Source: Clostridiales bacterium UBA3259 (lineage in GTDB: Bacteria; Bacillota_A; Clostridia; Oscillospirales; Oscillospiraceae). Taken from it: 13,288 bases of DNA. The stretch spans positions 23,692 to 36,979 of the forward strand of contig DEUP01000026.1 of the NCBI GenBank assembly GCA_002362625.1, written 5' to 3'. Both the position numbers and the translations under genes were made by a program. How positions within the stretch are numbered: the first letter of the stretch is position 1; each line of letters starts with the position of its first letter. The notes beneath the pieces were generated by a model. The model was not told the origin of the DNA. It did no database searches and saw nothing but the letters and a program-made list of their open reading frames with translations. Of this stretch, positions 1 to 6,322 are shown one piece after another.

Positions 1-1320
1 GTTGAGCATGATGGAGTCCACCGTACCGTTTTTCAGCTTGATGCACTTCATGTCCTGGCCGCCAATGTCCAGCACGCAGTCCACGTCCTTGTCAAAGAAC
101 GCGGCGGCTGTGCAGTGGGCCACCGTCTCCACCTCCCCGTCGTCCAGACAGAAGGCGGATTGAAGCAGAGCTTCCCCATAGCCGGTGGAGCAGGACCGGA
201 CGATCCTCGCCCCAGCAGGCAGCAAACCCTTCAGCTCCCCCATGGCACGCTTCGCGGTTTCAATGGGGTTACCCTGATTATTGGCGTAGAAGGAATACAG
301 AAGCTGTCCTTCCTCTCCAATAAGGGCAAGCTTCGTAGTGGTAGATCCTGCGTCGATGCCCAGATAGCAGTTTCCTTCGTAGGTCTTCAGATCCTGTTTC
401 GCCACCACAGCCCTGGCATGACGGGCGGCAAACCGGTCATAGTCCTCCTGATTTTCAAACAAGGCTTCCAGCCGGGGCATTTCGAAGGAGATGGCAACGC
501 CCTGCTTCAGTCTCCGGATCAGATCTCCGATCTCCACACCGGGGGCGTCCTTAGACTCCATGGCCGCGCCCATGGCGGCAAACAGGTGAGAATTCTCCGG
601 GTCAACGGTAGTTTCCGGCGTCAGACGCAATGTACGGATAAAGGCCTTTTTCAGCTCCGGCAGGAAGTGGAGCGGCCCGCCCAGAAAGGCCACGCAGCCC
701 CGGATGGGCTTGCCGCAGGCAAGGCCGGAAATGGTCTGATTCACCACTGCCTGGAAAATGGAGGCCGCCAGGTCGGAAACCGCCGCCCCCTCGTTAATCA
801 GGGGCTGAATGTCCGTCTTGGCGAACACGCCGCACCGGGCGGCGATTGGATAGATTTCCTTGTAGTCCGCCGCGGCATCATTCAGTCCGGCGGCATCGGT
901 TTGCAGCAGGGCAGCCATCTGGTCAATGAAGGCTCCCGTACCGCCGGCGCAGACGCCGTTCATCCGCTGTTCCAGACCGCCCTTGAAGTAGATAATCTTG
1001 GCGTCCTCGCCGCCCAGCTCAATGGCAACGTCCGTCTGGGGATAGCCGCGCCGCAGGGCAGTGGCCACCGCCACCACCTCCTGCACAAAGGGAATCTCCA
1101 GGGCCTTTCCCAGGTTGATGGCCCCTGAGCCGGTGATTCCCGCCCGGAGGACAGCATCCCCTACCACCGGCGCAGCCTCCACCAGCAGCGCCGCCAGCGC
1201 TCCCTGGGTATCCGCCCGGTGACGGCGGTAGGCGCCGAAAACCTGCTTGCCGCTGTCATCCAGCACAGCCAGCTTTACGGTGGTGGAGCCAATGTCAATT
1301 CCCGCGTAATATTGCTTCAT
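1..1320 (-). CDS. 2-hydroxyacyl-CoA dehydratase activator (BadF/HgdC-type ATPase), C-terminus cut by the window edge
   Basis: The visible part is 440 codons with no stop, so the gene continues past the left edge. Two ASKHA-type ATPase domains lie in tandem. The first has a phosphate loop GIDIGSTTVKL (about residues 7-17), ELGGEDAKI (101-109), and the two cysteines that in HgdC hold the [4Fe-4S] cluster: Cys124 in GVCAGGTGAF and Cys163 in AARCGVFAKTD. The second begins at about residue 320 (GIDAGSTTTKL) and reaches DIGGQDMKCIK before the cut. In the known family the activator couples ATP hydrolysis to electron transfer into a radical 2-hydroxyacyl-CoA dehydratase. Tandem-domain members are often large proteins with further dehydratase-like regions, so most of this gene may lie outside. 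The ATG at 1320 sits 32 bp after the stop of the PF06541 gene, which suggests one operon. Its ribosome site (AAGAAAAGAGAG) is weak. The role in this organism, amino-acid fermentation or otherwise, is unknown. Confidence 0.9.
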   Translation of the reverse strand, partial: MKQYYAGIDIGSTTVKLAVLDDSGKQVFGAYRRHRADTQGALAALLVEAAPVVGDAVLRAGITGSGAINLGKALEIPFVQEVVAVATALRRGYPQTDVAIELGGEDAKIIYFKGGLEQRMNGVCAGGTGAFIDQMAALLQTDAAGLNDAAADYKEIYPIAARCGVFAKTDIQPLINEGAAVSDLAASIFQAVVNQTISGLACGKPIRGCVAFLGGPLHFLPELKKAFIRTLRLTPETTVDPENSHLFAAMGAAMESKDAPGVEIGDLIRRLKQGVAISFEMPRLEALFENQEDYDRFAARHARAVVAKQDLKTYEGNCYLGIDAGSTTTKLALIGEEGQLLYSFYANNQGNPIETAKRAMGELKGLLPAGARIVRSCSTGYGEALLQSAFCLDDGEVETVAHCTAAAFFDKDVDCVLDIGGQDMKCIKLKNGTVDSIMLN

Positions 1321-1352
1321 GGTATTTTTCTCTCTTTTCTTAGGCTCGAAAC

Positions 1353-2090
1353 TCATTTGGGATTTTTGATCCGCTTTTCAAAGGATTCCAGCATATCCCG
1401 CAGATGCTCGTTCAGGGGCTGATCCGACTTGAAGGAACGGAAGAAATACCGCTTACCGGTACGGTTTGCCTGCTGGGCACGGATATGCAGCTTAATGTTC
1501 TCATATTTCAGGATTCGCTCGTTGCTCTCGGCGAATTGCTTCAGCTTATTCACCAGCTGCAAAGAGTTACTGATGTCAATGATAAACACGCCGTAGAACA
1601 GGCCGATCACAAAGGAGAAGGCCAGGTTCTGCGACAGCCAATGGAGGGCGTTTAAGATATAGGGGTGAACCAAAAAGTAGTACATCGCTCCCAAAATCGC
1701 CCAAAACAGGGAAAACAGCGGACAAATCAAGCCCTGAACGTTCCCCCAAAGGCCCCGGTAATCCCACAGTCGGATGTGGTAGTATTTAAGCAGGAACAAT
1801 CCGCCCACATATTCCACCGCCGTCATGCACACCGCCATGGTAATAAACAGCAATGTCTTCGTCCAGAAGGGGCTGCTTGCCACGATTAGCGGCTCCAAGG
1901 ACGCGATCAGGAAAAGGAAGCACAGTCCGAAGCCGTAAATAGGCAGATACGGCCCGGTACAGAAGCCCGGGTTTACCCATTTATGCTCCGGGTTATCCGA
2001 GGAAAAGAATTTCCGGAAGACCACCTCCAGGCACCAGCCGCCCAGGGCGCCTATGAAAAACAAAAATGCCAGTGTTAAAAATGTGCTCAT
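1353..2090 (-). CDS. PF06541-family (ABC_trans_CmpB) putative ABC-transporter-type membrane protein
   Basis: This is a 245-residue polytopic membrane protein. I place about five hydrophobic segments near residues 3-21, 47-66, 78-101, 119-142 and 157-177, followed by a basic, charged cytosolic tail of about 65 residues. Family signatures are GWCLEVVF near the N-terminus, NPGFCTGPYLPIYGFG (40-55) and RLWDYRGLWGNVQGLICPLFSLFW-like text split across 107-130, which match the Firmicute family annotated as 'putative ABC transporter permease'. The family name rests on weak evidence, no ATPase partner is visible here, and the substrate is unknown. I chose ATG at 2090 over the TTG one codon upstream because GGGAG lies 8 nt before the ATG. 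It is the first gene of a pair with the dehydratase activator, 32 bp downstream. Confidence 0.8.
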   Translation of the reverse strand: MSTFLTLAFLFFIGALGGWCLEVVFRKFFSSDNPEHKWVNPGFCTGPYLPIYGFGLCFLFLIASLEPLIVASSPFWTKTLLFITMAVCMTAVEYVGGLFLLKYYHIRLWDYRGLWGNVQGLICPLFSLFWAILGAMYYFLVHPYILNALHWLSQNLAFSFVIGLFYGVFIIDISNSLQLVNKLKQFAESNERILKYENIKLHIRAQQANRTGKRYFFRSFKSDQPLNEHLRDMLESFEKRIKNPK

Positions 2091-2224
2091 CAAGATCTCT
2101 CCCGTCTTCTATATATTTATTCGTCCAGGATCCTTCCTGTTATCTTAAGGTTTATTTAAGGAAAAAATATTAACGAAATTGAAAAGAAATTATGAACAAT
2201 CTCCCTTATCTCCCGTAAGTGCAG

Positions 2225-2262
2225 CAAAAGCCGTGCCGGAGCAGCCTCCGACACAGCTTTTG
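2225..2262 (-). terminator. Rho-independent terminator after galE
   Basis: A 17-bp stem with a 4-nt loop lies 17 bp downstream of the galE stop codon. The arms are 2225-2241 and 2246-2262. Two positions that are C/A mismatches on the plus strand become U-G wobble pairs in the minus-strand RNA, so the hairpin is only continuous in the galE direction. The 3' arm ends in TTTTG, giving a short U-tract. Confidence 0.75.
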
Positions 2263-2279
2263 TAAAAAACAGACTGACC

Positions 2280-3296
2280 TTATTCCCCGTAGCCCATGGG
2301 GTTGTGGGACTGCCAGTTCCAGGAATCCCGGCACATGTCCTCCAGATTTCTTTCCGCCTTCCAGTGCAGCTTTTCCGCGCTCTTTGCGGGATCGGCATAG
2401 CAGGTGGGCAGGTCGCCGGGACGGCGGTCAACGATCTGGTAAGGCACCGCCACGCCGTTGGCCTTTTCAAAGGCCTTTACCATATCCAACACGCTGTAGC
2501 CAATGCCGGTGCCCAGGTTAAAGACCTCACAGCCCAAATTTTCCACCGCGTAGCGAATGGCGGCAACGTGGCCCTTGGCCAGATCCACCACGTGGATGTA
2601 GTCCCGGACGCCGGTACCGTCGGGGGTGTCGTAGTCATTGCCGAAGACGCTCAGCTTCTCCCGGCGGCCGATGGCCACCTGAGTGATGTAAGGCATCAGG
2701 TTGTTGGGAATGCCCCGGGGATCCTCACCGATCCGGCCGCTTTCGTGGGCGCCGATGGGGTTAAAGTAGCGCAGCAGCACCACGCTCCATTCCCTGTCCG
2801 CAAAGGCCATGCCGGAGAGAATTTGTTCCGTCATATACTTGGTCCAGCCATAGGGGTTGGTGCAGCTGCCGGTGCGGCTAGTCTCCCGCAGAGGCATTTC
2901 GTTGTCGCCGGAATAGACGGTCGCGGAGGAGGAGAAGATAATCCTCTTGCAGCCCGCCTCGTTCATAACCTTGGTCAGCACCAGTGTGGAATTCAGGTTA
3001 TTGTCATAATACCGCCAGGGCTGGGCCACGGATTCGCCCACAGCCTTCAGCCCCGCGAAGTGGATAACAGCGGCAATCTTGTTCTCCGCGAAAATCTTCC
3101 CCAGCAGCGCCTCGTCCCGCACGTCTCCTTGGTAGAATTTGACCTTTCTGCCGGTAAGCTCTTCCACCCGCTCAAGGCTCTTTGGATTGGAATTGCAGAG
3201 GTTATCCACCACTGTCACATCATATCCGGCATTGAGTAGCTCCAGGCAGGTGTGAGAACCGATATAGCCCGCGCCGCCGGTCACCAAAATGTTCAT
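2280..3296 (-). CDS. galE: UDP-glucose 4-epimerase
   Basis: This 338-residue protein interconverts UDP-glucose and UDP-galactose, and in some members UDP-GlcNAc and UDP-GalNAc, using bound NAD in the cytosol. It is an extended short-chain dehydrogenase: the N-terminal Rossmann loop GGAGYIG is at residues 7-13, the catalytic serine lies in SSSATVY (Ser124), and the Tyr-x3-Lys pair is at Tyr149/Lys153 in NPYGWTK. These positions and the length match E. coli GalE as known. ATG at 3296 is preceded by GAGGAGGAAG, placed directly after the stop of the upstream kinase gene (15 bp gap), so the two are co-transcribed and probably translationally linked. A hairpin terminator follows. Paired with an N-acetylhexosamine kinase-like gene, it may serve recycling of host or dietary galactosyl sugars. 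Substrate range (C4 epimerisation of acetylated sugars) cannot be told from the sequence alone. Confidence 0.95.
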   Translation of the reverse strand: MNILVTGGAGYIGSHTCLELLNAGYDVTVVDNLCNSNPKSLERVEELTGRKVKFYQGDVRDEALLGKIFAENKIAAVIHFAGLKAVGESVAQPWRYYDNNLNSTLVLTKVMNEAGCKRIIFSSSATVYSGDNEMPLRETSRTGSCTNPYGWTKYMTEQILSGMAFADREWSVVLLRYFNPIGAHESGRIGEDPRGIPNNLMPYITQVAIGRREKLSVFGNDYDTPDGTGVRDYIHVVDLAKGHVAAIRYAVENLGCEVFNLGTGIGYSVLDMVKAFEKANGVAVPYQIVDRRPGDLPTCYADPAKSAEKLHWKAERNLEDMCRDSWNWQSHNPMGYGE

Positions 3297-3311
3297 CTTT
3301 CTTCCTCCTCA

Positions 3312-4451
3312 TTATGTATGCGAAAATAGCTTCGCGTATTTTTCAACCACAGCCGACATCGCGTCGAACTGCCGCTCCATATCCTTCACCAGCTTAAACT
3401 GGGTTCGGCAGCGATCCAGATTCTGCTCAGGATATTGGATATGGAAGTAATGGTCGCCCTCCAGGTAGTCCGTCAGGAACCGGATGCCGCATTCCAATGT
3501 CATGAGCCTTGCGCCCCAGGGCAGGTACTTCAGCTCCTCCTCTGTCAGGCTCCCCTGAGCGCCCTCCAGGAAGCCCCGGGTGAACACCTCGTACAGCCCG
3601 ATGTCAAAGCTGACCTTCCCTAAGTCCTTCTCGTCCTCCCGGCAATGGTTCGCGCCGAACCGGATGGAGTCTCCAAAGTCGTTGATGCTCAGTCCCGGCA
3701 TGGTGGTGTCCAGGTCGATGACACAGATACCCTCATGGGTATCCCGGTCAATGAGGATGTTGTTGAGCTTGGTATCGTTATGGGTGACCCGGAGAGGCAG
3801 CCTTCCCTCCCGCAGGGCCTGAAGGGCCACGGAGCAGTCCGCCTTCCGGTCCAGCACGAACCGGATTTCCGGCTGCACATCCCCGGCACGGCCCAGCTTG
3901 TCCGCTTCCAGGGCAGCGATGAATTTCTCATACCGGTTCTCGGTGTCGTGGAACCGGGCAATGGTCTCATGGAGGGTCTGGGCGGGATAGTCCTGAAGCA
4001 TATACTGGAATCTGCCGAAGGTGCGGGCAGAGGCCTCAAACAGCTCCGGCGTGGCAGACTGGAAGCAATCCGTATTCTCCACAAAGGGCATCAGCCGCCA
4101 GACCTTCCCCGTGGAATCCCTATAGAAATCCTTGCCGTCCCTGGTCTTTACCAGAGACAGTGTCTCCCGGGCGGGATCTCCGCCGGAGGACAGGATCTTT
4201 TCCCTGAGAAAGGCGGTAATGCCCGCGAAGTTCTCCATCAGCTCCTCCGGATGGGGGAAGGCCGCGCTGCTCAGTCCCTGAAGGATGAAGCGGACACAGT
4301 CCCCTTCCCGGGGCTGGCAGATTACGCAGAAGGTGTCGTTGATGTGCCCCTGTCCATAACGGACAGCTCCCAGCAGCGTCTCGGGAAATTCGAATGCACT
4401 GATAACCTCGTTTAAAATAGGAGCATCCTCCGGAATGGCAATGGAATGCAT
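3312..4451 (-). CDS. APH-fold sugar kinase, probably N-acetylhexosamine 1-kinase (NahK/LnpB-like)
   Basis: This is a 379-residue cytosolic kinase of the aminoglycoside phosphotransferase (APH) fold. Key motifs are the nucleotide-loop text YGQGHINDTF (about residues 32-41), the Brenner-type catalytic THNDTKLNN (223-231, Asp226), and the metal-binding VIDLDTTMPGLSINDFGDS (244-262). HNDTKLNN with LDTTMPGLSINDFGDSIRFG resembles Bifidobacterium NahK (LnpB), which phosphorylates GlcNAc/GalNAc at C1 in the galacto-N-biose/lacto-N-biose pathway. There lnpB and the epimerase gene lnpD share an operon, as the kinase and galE do here. The ATG at 4451 has GGGAGGAGAG 6-7 nt upstream. A TTG nine codons earlier is in frame but has no ribosome site and would put this Shine-Dalgarno inside the gene, so I reject it. 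Homologues are often mislabelled 'mucin desulfatase' or plain 'phosphotransferase'. Substrate identity is inferred. Confidence 0.78.
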   Translation of the reverse strand: MHSIAIPEDAPILNEVISAFEFPETLLGAVRYGQGHINDTFCVICQPREGDCVRFILQGLSSAAFPHPEELMENFAGITAFLREKILSSGGDPARETLSLVKTRDGKDFYRDSTGKVWRLMPFVENTDCFQSATPELFEASARTFGRFQYMLQDYPAQTLHETIARFHDTENRYEKFIAALEADKLGRAGDVQPEIRFVLDRKADCSVALQALREGRLPLRVTHNDTKLNNILIDRDTHEGICVIDLDTTMPGLSINDFGDSIRFGANHCREDEKDLGKVSFDIGLYEVFTRGFLEGAQGSLTEEELKYLPWGARLMTLECGIRFLTDYLEGDHYFHIQYPEQNLDRCRTQFKLVKDMERQFDAMSAVVEKYAKLFSHT

Positions 4452-4562
4452 ATTATCTCTCCTCCCGCTCTTTTTCAATCAGGCCGGAAAGCCCTTTGCC
4501 GCCTGTCCGTTCTTTTCCCGGCCAGGCAGAGACTTCCTGAAACGCACTTGATTCTATGACAA

Positions 4563-4591
4563 AGTATACCACACAACCGCCCCGGTTGCAA
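4563..4591 (-). promoter_or_regulatory. Sigma-A promoter of the kinase-galE operon
   Basis: Reading the minus strand, TTGCAA (4586-4591) and TATACT (4563-4568) are separated by exactly 17 bp. Transcription would start near 4556, giving a leader of about 105 nt. The leader holds a GGCCGG/CCGGCC pair (4518-4523 with 4482-4487) that could fold into a loose stem, but I see no known riboswitch. Confidence 0.75.
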
Positions 4592-4655
4592 TAGAGATTC
4601 CGCTTCCATTCTTTCCTTTTTCACTTTCCTTTTTCCTGTGTCTTCACAAAAGGAA

Positions 4656-4681
4656 TGCCGCCGGATGACAGTCCGGCGGCA
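4656..4681 (-). terminator. Rho-independent terminator after the SpoIIQ-like gene
   Basis: A perfect 9-bp GC-rich stem (4657-4665 with 4672-4680, extended by one A-T pair) and a 6-nt loop lie about 30 bp past the stop codon. In the minus direction it is followed by ATTCCTTTTG, a broken U-tract. Confidence 0.75.
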
Positions 4682-4712
4682 GCTTTTCAAAGAGGAACGT
4701 GTTTCGAAAACC

Positions 4713-5399
4713 TTACTGACCCAGCGACAGAAAGTCCAGCGGGTCCATAGGCTCATCCTGGGCGGTGACGCTGAAATGCACATGGGTGCCCAGGGTTGTC
4801 TCCACAAGGGCCGTATCCCCGGCGTAGCCGATGGTCTGTCCCAGGCTTACGGTATCCCCGGCCTTTACCGGCACGTCGGAAGAAAGGCTGGAATACTTGG
4901 TGGTGTAGCCGCCTGTGTGACGGATCACCACGGTATTGCCCATGGCATCGTCCTCATAGACGGTGTAGACCGTGCCGTCCGCTGCGGCGCATACCGCCGT
5001 TCCCGGTTCCGCGGCATAGTCCAAACCGTTGTGGACACGCCAGTCCCGGGTGGTCTGGTTATAGCTCAGGGCCTCCATGGCATAGCCGGTAATGGCCTCG
5101 CCGGATACAGGCGCCGCTGTTTTCAGCGTCTTTCCCTCCGTAGCAGGGGGCGTTGTCTCAGCGGAAGGCTGGGTGGCGGCAGGCTTTGTCTGGGGCTGGG
5201 TGGCCAGAACCGGCACGTCCTCCGCCGCCATGGTGCCGACGACCAGCTCCTCCTGGGTCTCCTGGACGGTAACCTCTTCCAATTGCTTATCGTTTCGGTA
5301 GTATACATAGCTTGTGATCCCGATGGCAGCGGCGCACAGGATCAGGGCTATGTAATAGCCCTTTCCGGCAGCGCTGCCGTTTCGTTTGTTGTCGCTCAT
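4713..5399 (-). CDS. SpoIIQ-like M23/LytM endopeptidase-domain protein, membrane anchored
   Basis: This 228-residue protein has a short cytosolic start, one transmembrane helix (about 14-34), a low-complexity Thr/Pro/Gln/Ala linker (about 55-98) and a C-terminal LytM/M23 domain (about 100-222). The zinc site looks complete: His123-x3-Asp127 in RVHNGLDYAA, and His206-x-His208 in GTHVHFSV. SpoIIQ is the forespore membrane protein that meets SpoIIIAH across the intermembrane space during engulfment. The B. subtilis protein has a degenerate site, while clostridial SpoIIQ keeps the metal ligands, as here. The architecture, the phrase LSYNQTTRDW before the first histidine, and the sigma-F/G-like promoter at 5422-5450 favour SpoIIQ over a vegetative cell-wall hydrolase. 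ATG at 5399 has GGAGGTG 8 nt upstream. No spoIIIA or spoIID gene lies next to it. A different M23 envelope protein remains possible. Confidence 0.78.
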   Translation of the reverse strand: MSDNKRNGSAAGKGYYIALILCAAAIGITSYVYYRNDKQLEEVTVQETQEELVVGTMAAEDVPVLATQPQTKPAATQPSAETTPPATEGKTLKTAAPVSGEAITGYAMEALSYNQTTRDWRVHNGLDYAAEPGTAVCAAADGTVYTVYEDDAMGNTVVIRHTGGYTTKYSSLSSDVPVKAGDTVSLGQTIGYAGDTALVETTLGTHVHFSVTAQDEPMDPLDFLSLGQ

Positions 5400-5409
5400 T
5401 TGTTAAGCA

Positions 5410-5444
5410 CCTCCGAAGCTGAGTATAGCCGGGATTTTCGGAGG
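5410..5444 (-). repeat. Inverted repeat covering the ribosome site of the SpoIIQ-like gene
   Basis: The 8-bp arms CCTCCGAA (5437-5444, minus reading) and TTCGGAGG (5410-5417) are perfect complements 19 nt apart. The second arm contains the Shine-Dalgarno of the M23 gene. In a read-through transcript from the sigma operon the hairpin would hide this ribosome site; in a transcript starting at the candidate forespore promoter the first arm would be absent. Confidence 0.5.
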
Positions 5445-5450
5445 TTAAAC
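5422..5450 (-). promoter_or_regulatory. Candidate sigma-F/sigma-G-type promoter of the SpoIIQ-like gene
   Basis: On the minus strand GTTTA (5446-5450) and GGCTATACT (5422-5430) are separated by 15 bp. Known forespore promoters have a GYWTA-like -35, about 15 bp spacing and a GGnnAnAnT-like -10, so both boxes and the spacing fit. The TATACT core could also serve sigma-A, but no good TTGACA-like -35 is present. The predicted start near 5415 leaves a very short leader of about 15 nt that still contains GGAGGTG. Confidence 0.5.
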
Positions 5451-5475
5451 AGCAAAGGGAAAAATATTCGGGTTT

Positions 5476-5586
5476 TCAGCGGGATTTGTGTCTCGGGCCC
5501 ATTTCCTCCCAGAATTCCCGATCCGGGCAGGCCAAACCCGAAATGAGCATCACGGCTAAAAACATGGCAATGGTAATCAGCTTCAT
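5476..5586 (-). CDS. 36-residue hydrophobic micropeptide at the end of the sigma/anti-sigma operon
   Basis: ATG at 5586 lies 13 nt after the stop of the anti-sigma-like gene and has a near-perfect ribosome site, AAAGGAGG, 7 nt upstream. The peptide starts MKLITIAMFLAVMLISGLAC, a short basic start and a hydrophobic stretch (residues 3-19) ending in Cys20, then a polar tail with PDREFWEEM and a basic end, RHKSR. It could be a small membrane peptide, or a very short exported or lipidated one; the residues before Cys20 (GLA) are not an ideal lipobox. It has no match I can name. Its position suggests co-expression with, and possibly modulation of, the sigma/anti-sigma pair. That it is translated is inferred from the ribosome site and spacing alone. 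Confidence 0.6.
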   Translation of the reverse strand: MKLITIAMFLAVMLISGLACPDREFWEEMGPRHKSR

Positions 5587-5599
5587 AGTGTTTCCTCCT

Positions 5600-6322
5600 T
5601 TAGGCTTCTCCGTAGATGACCGTTACCTGGTCAGCGTTTTCCATGGCTCCCTTTTCCGTTTCCATCAGGATATGATAATTCCGCAGCAGGGACACCTGCC
5701 AGGTGCTCAGGGTGATCTCCCACTGCCCCTCCATCTCCTGAACGGAGGCAACGGAGGCGTCCGCCCCGCAGACAACGGGGAGCAGCACCAGGTCATAATT
5801 TTCAAACCAGCCTTCATCATACCCGGCGGTGGCCTCCCTCAGACCGGTGATGCCCTGGTCTTCGCAGCTTTTCCGGTATGCTTCCAGTGCTTCCTCGCTG
5901 CTTACCAGAACCCCTGTTCCTTCCCCGGGCAGTCTTCCCTCACACTCTGTCTCTGCCCAGATGATATTCAAAATGCCGGGGGCGTATACACCCTGATCCG
6001 CGGCGGCTCCCGCCGCCATTCTTTCGTTGGCCTGCGCAGCAGGCGCTGCCTGGAGCACCTGCTCCTGGGGCGCCTCCTCCGGCGTGGCCGCGTCAGCAGC
6101 CGCCGATGCAATCTCCACCCGGTTTCCCTTGGAGGAACCCATGGGGGTTCCGATGAGCCAAAGCCAGAAGGAGCAGCCCAGAATCACCACCAGGCAGGCC
6201 GCCATGCTCACGACCTTGCGCCAGGGAATCACCAGAGGCTTCCGGTTTCGTTTTCTGTCCGCCTCCGCCACCAGCTCCGCCGGCAGCAGGGTCAGGGCGT
6301 CGTGAAGCTCCTCCACCGTCAT
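5600..6322 (-). CDS. Probable membrane anti-sigma factor
   Basis: This is a 240-residue protein with a short charged cytosolic N-terminus (about 1-37, MTVEELHDALTLLPAELV then a basic stretch RKRNRK), a single transmembrane helix (about 38-60) and an external region. The outer part has an Ala/Glu/Gln-rich linker (about 70-108) and a C-terminal domain of about 130 residues that I cannot name. ATG at 6322 overlaps the sigma-factor stop as ATGA and has AAGGAGGG 6 nt upstream, so the pair is translationally coupled. That arrangement and topology are typical of anti-sigma factors that hold an ECF sigma at the membrane and release it on an envelope signal. No zinc-binding HxxxCxxC motif is seen, so it would not be a ZAS-type anti-sigma. 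The open frame extends further upstream inside the sigma gene, but that part lacks a credible start. The sensed signal is unknown. Confidence 0.72.
   Translation of the reverse strand: MTVEELHDALTLLPAELVAEADRKRNRKPLVIPWRKVVSMAACLVVILGCSFWLWLIGTPMGSSKGNRVEIASAAADAATPEEAPQEQVLQAAPAAQANERMAAGAAADQGVYAPGILNIIWAETECEGRLPGEGTGVLVSSEEALEAYRKSCEDQGITGLREATAGYDEGWFENYDLVLLPVVCGADASVASVQEMEGQWEITLSTWQVSLLRNYHILMETEKGAMENADQVTVIYGEA

Noticed and set aside
115..1128. Long plus-strand open frame (337 codons)
   Set aside because: It lies opposite the activator gene, whose protein has clear ATPase and cluster motifs. The plus-strand translation shows no domain and has no ribosome site.
2100..2200. Promoter or tandem TTAA boxes upstream of the PF06541 gene
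   Set aside because: The stretch is A/T-rich and has two CCTTAA copies 11 bp apart, recalling PhoP boxes, but no -35/-10 pair with good spacing could be fixed and the boxes match consensus poorly.
2304..3239. Long plus-strand open frame opposite galE
   Set aside because: Shadow of a well-conserved galE; low-complexity Gly/His/Val-rich translation typical of antisense frames in GC-rich genes.
4475..4807. Minus-strand frame running from the M23 gene through the gap
   Set aside because: It contains both the M23 terminator and the kinase operon promoter, so it cannot be a normal gene.
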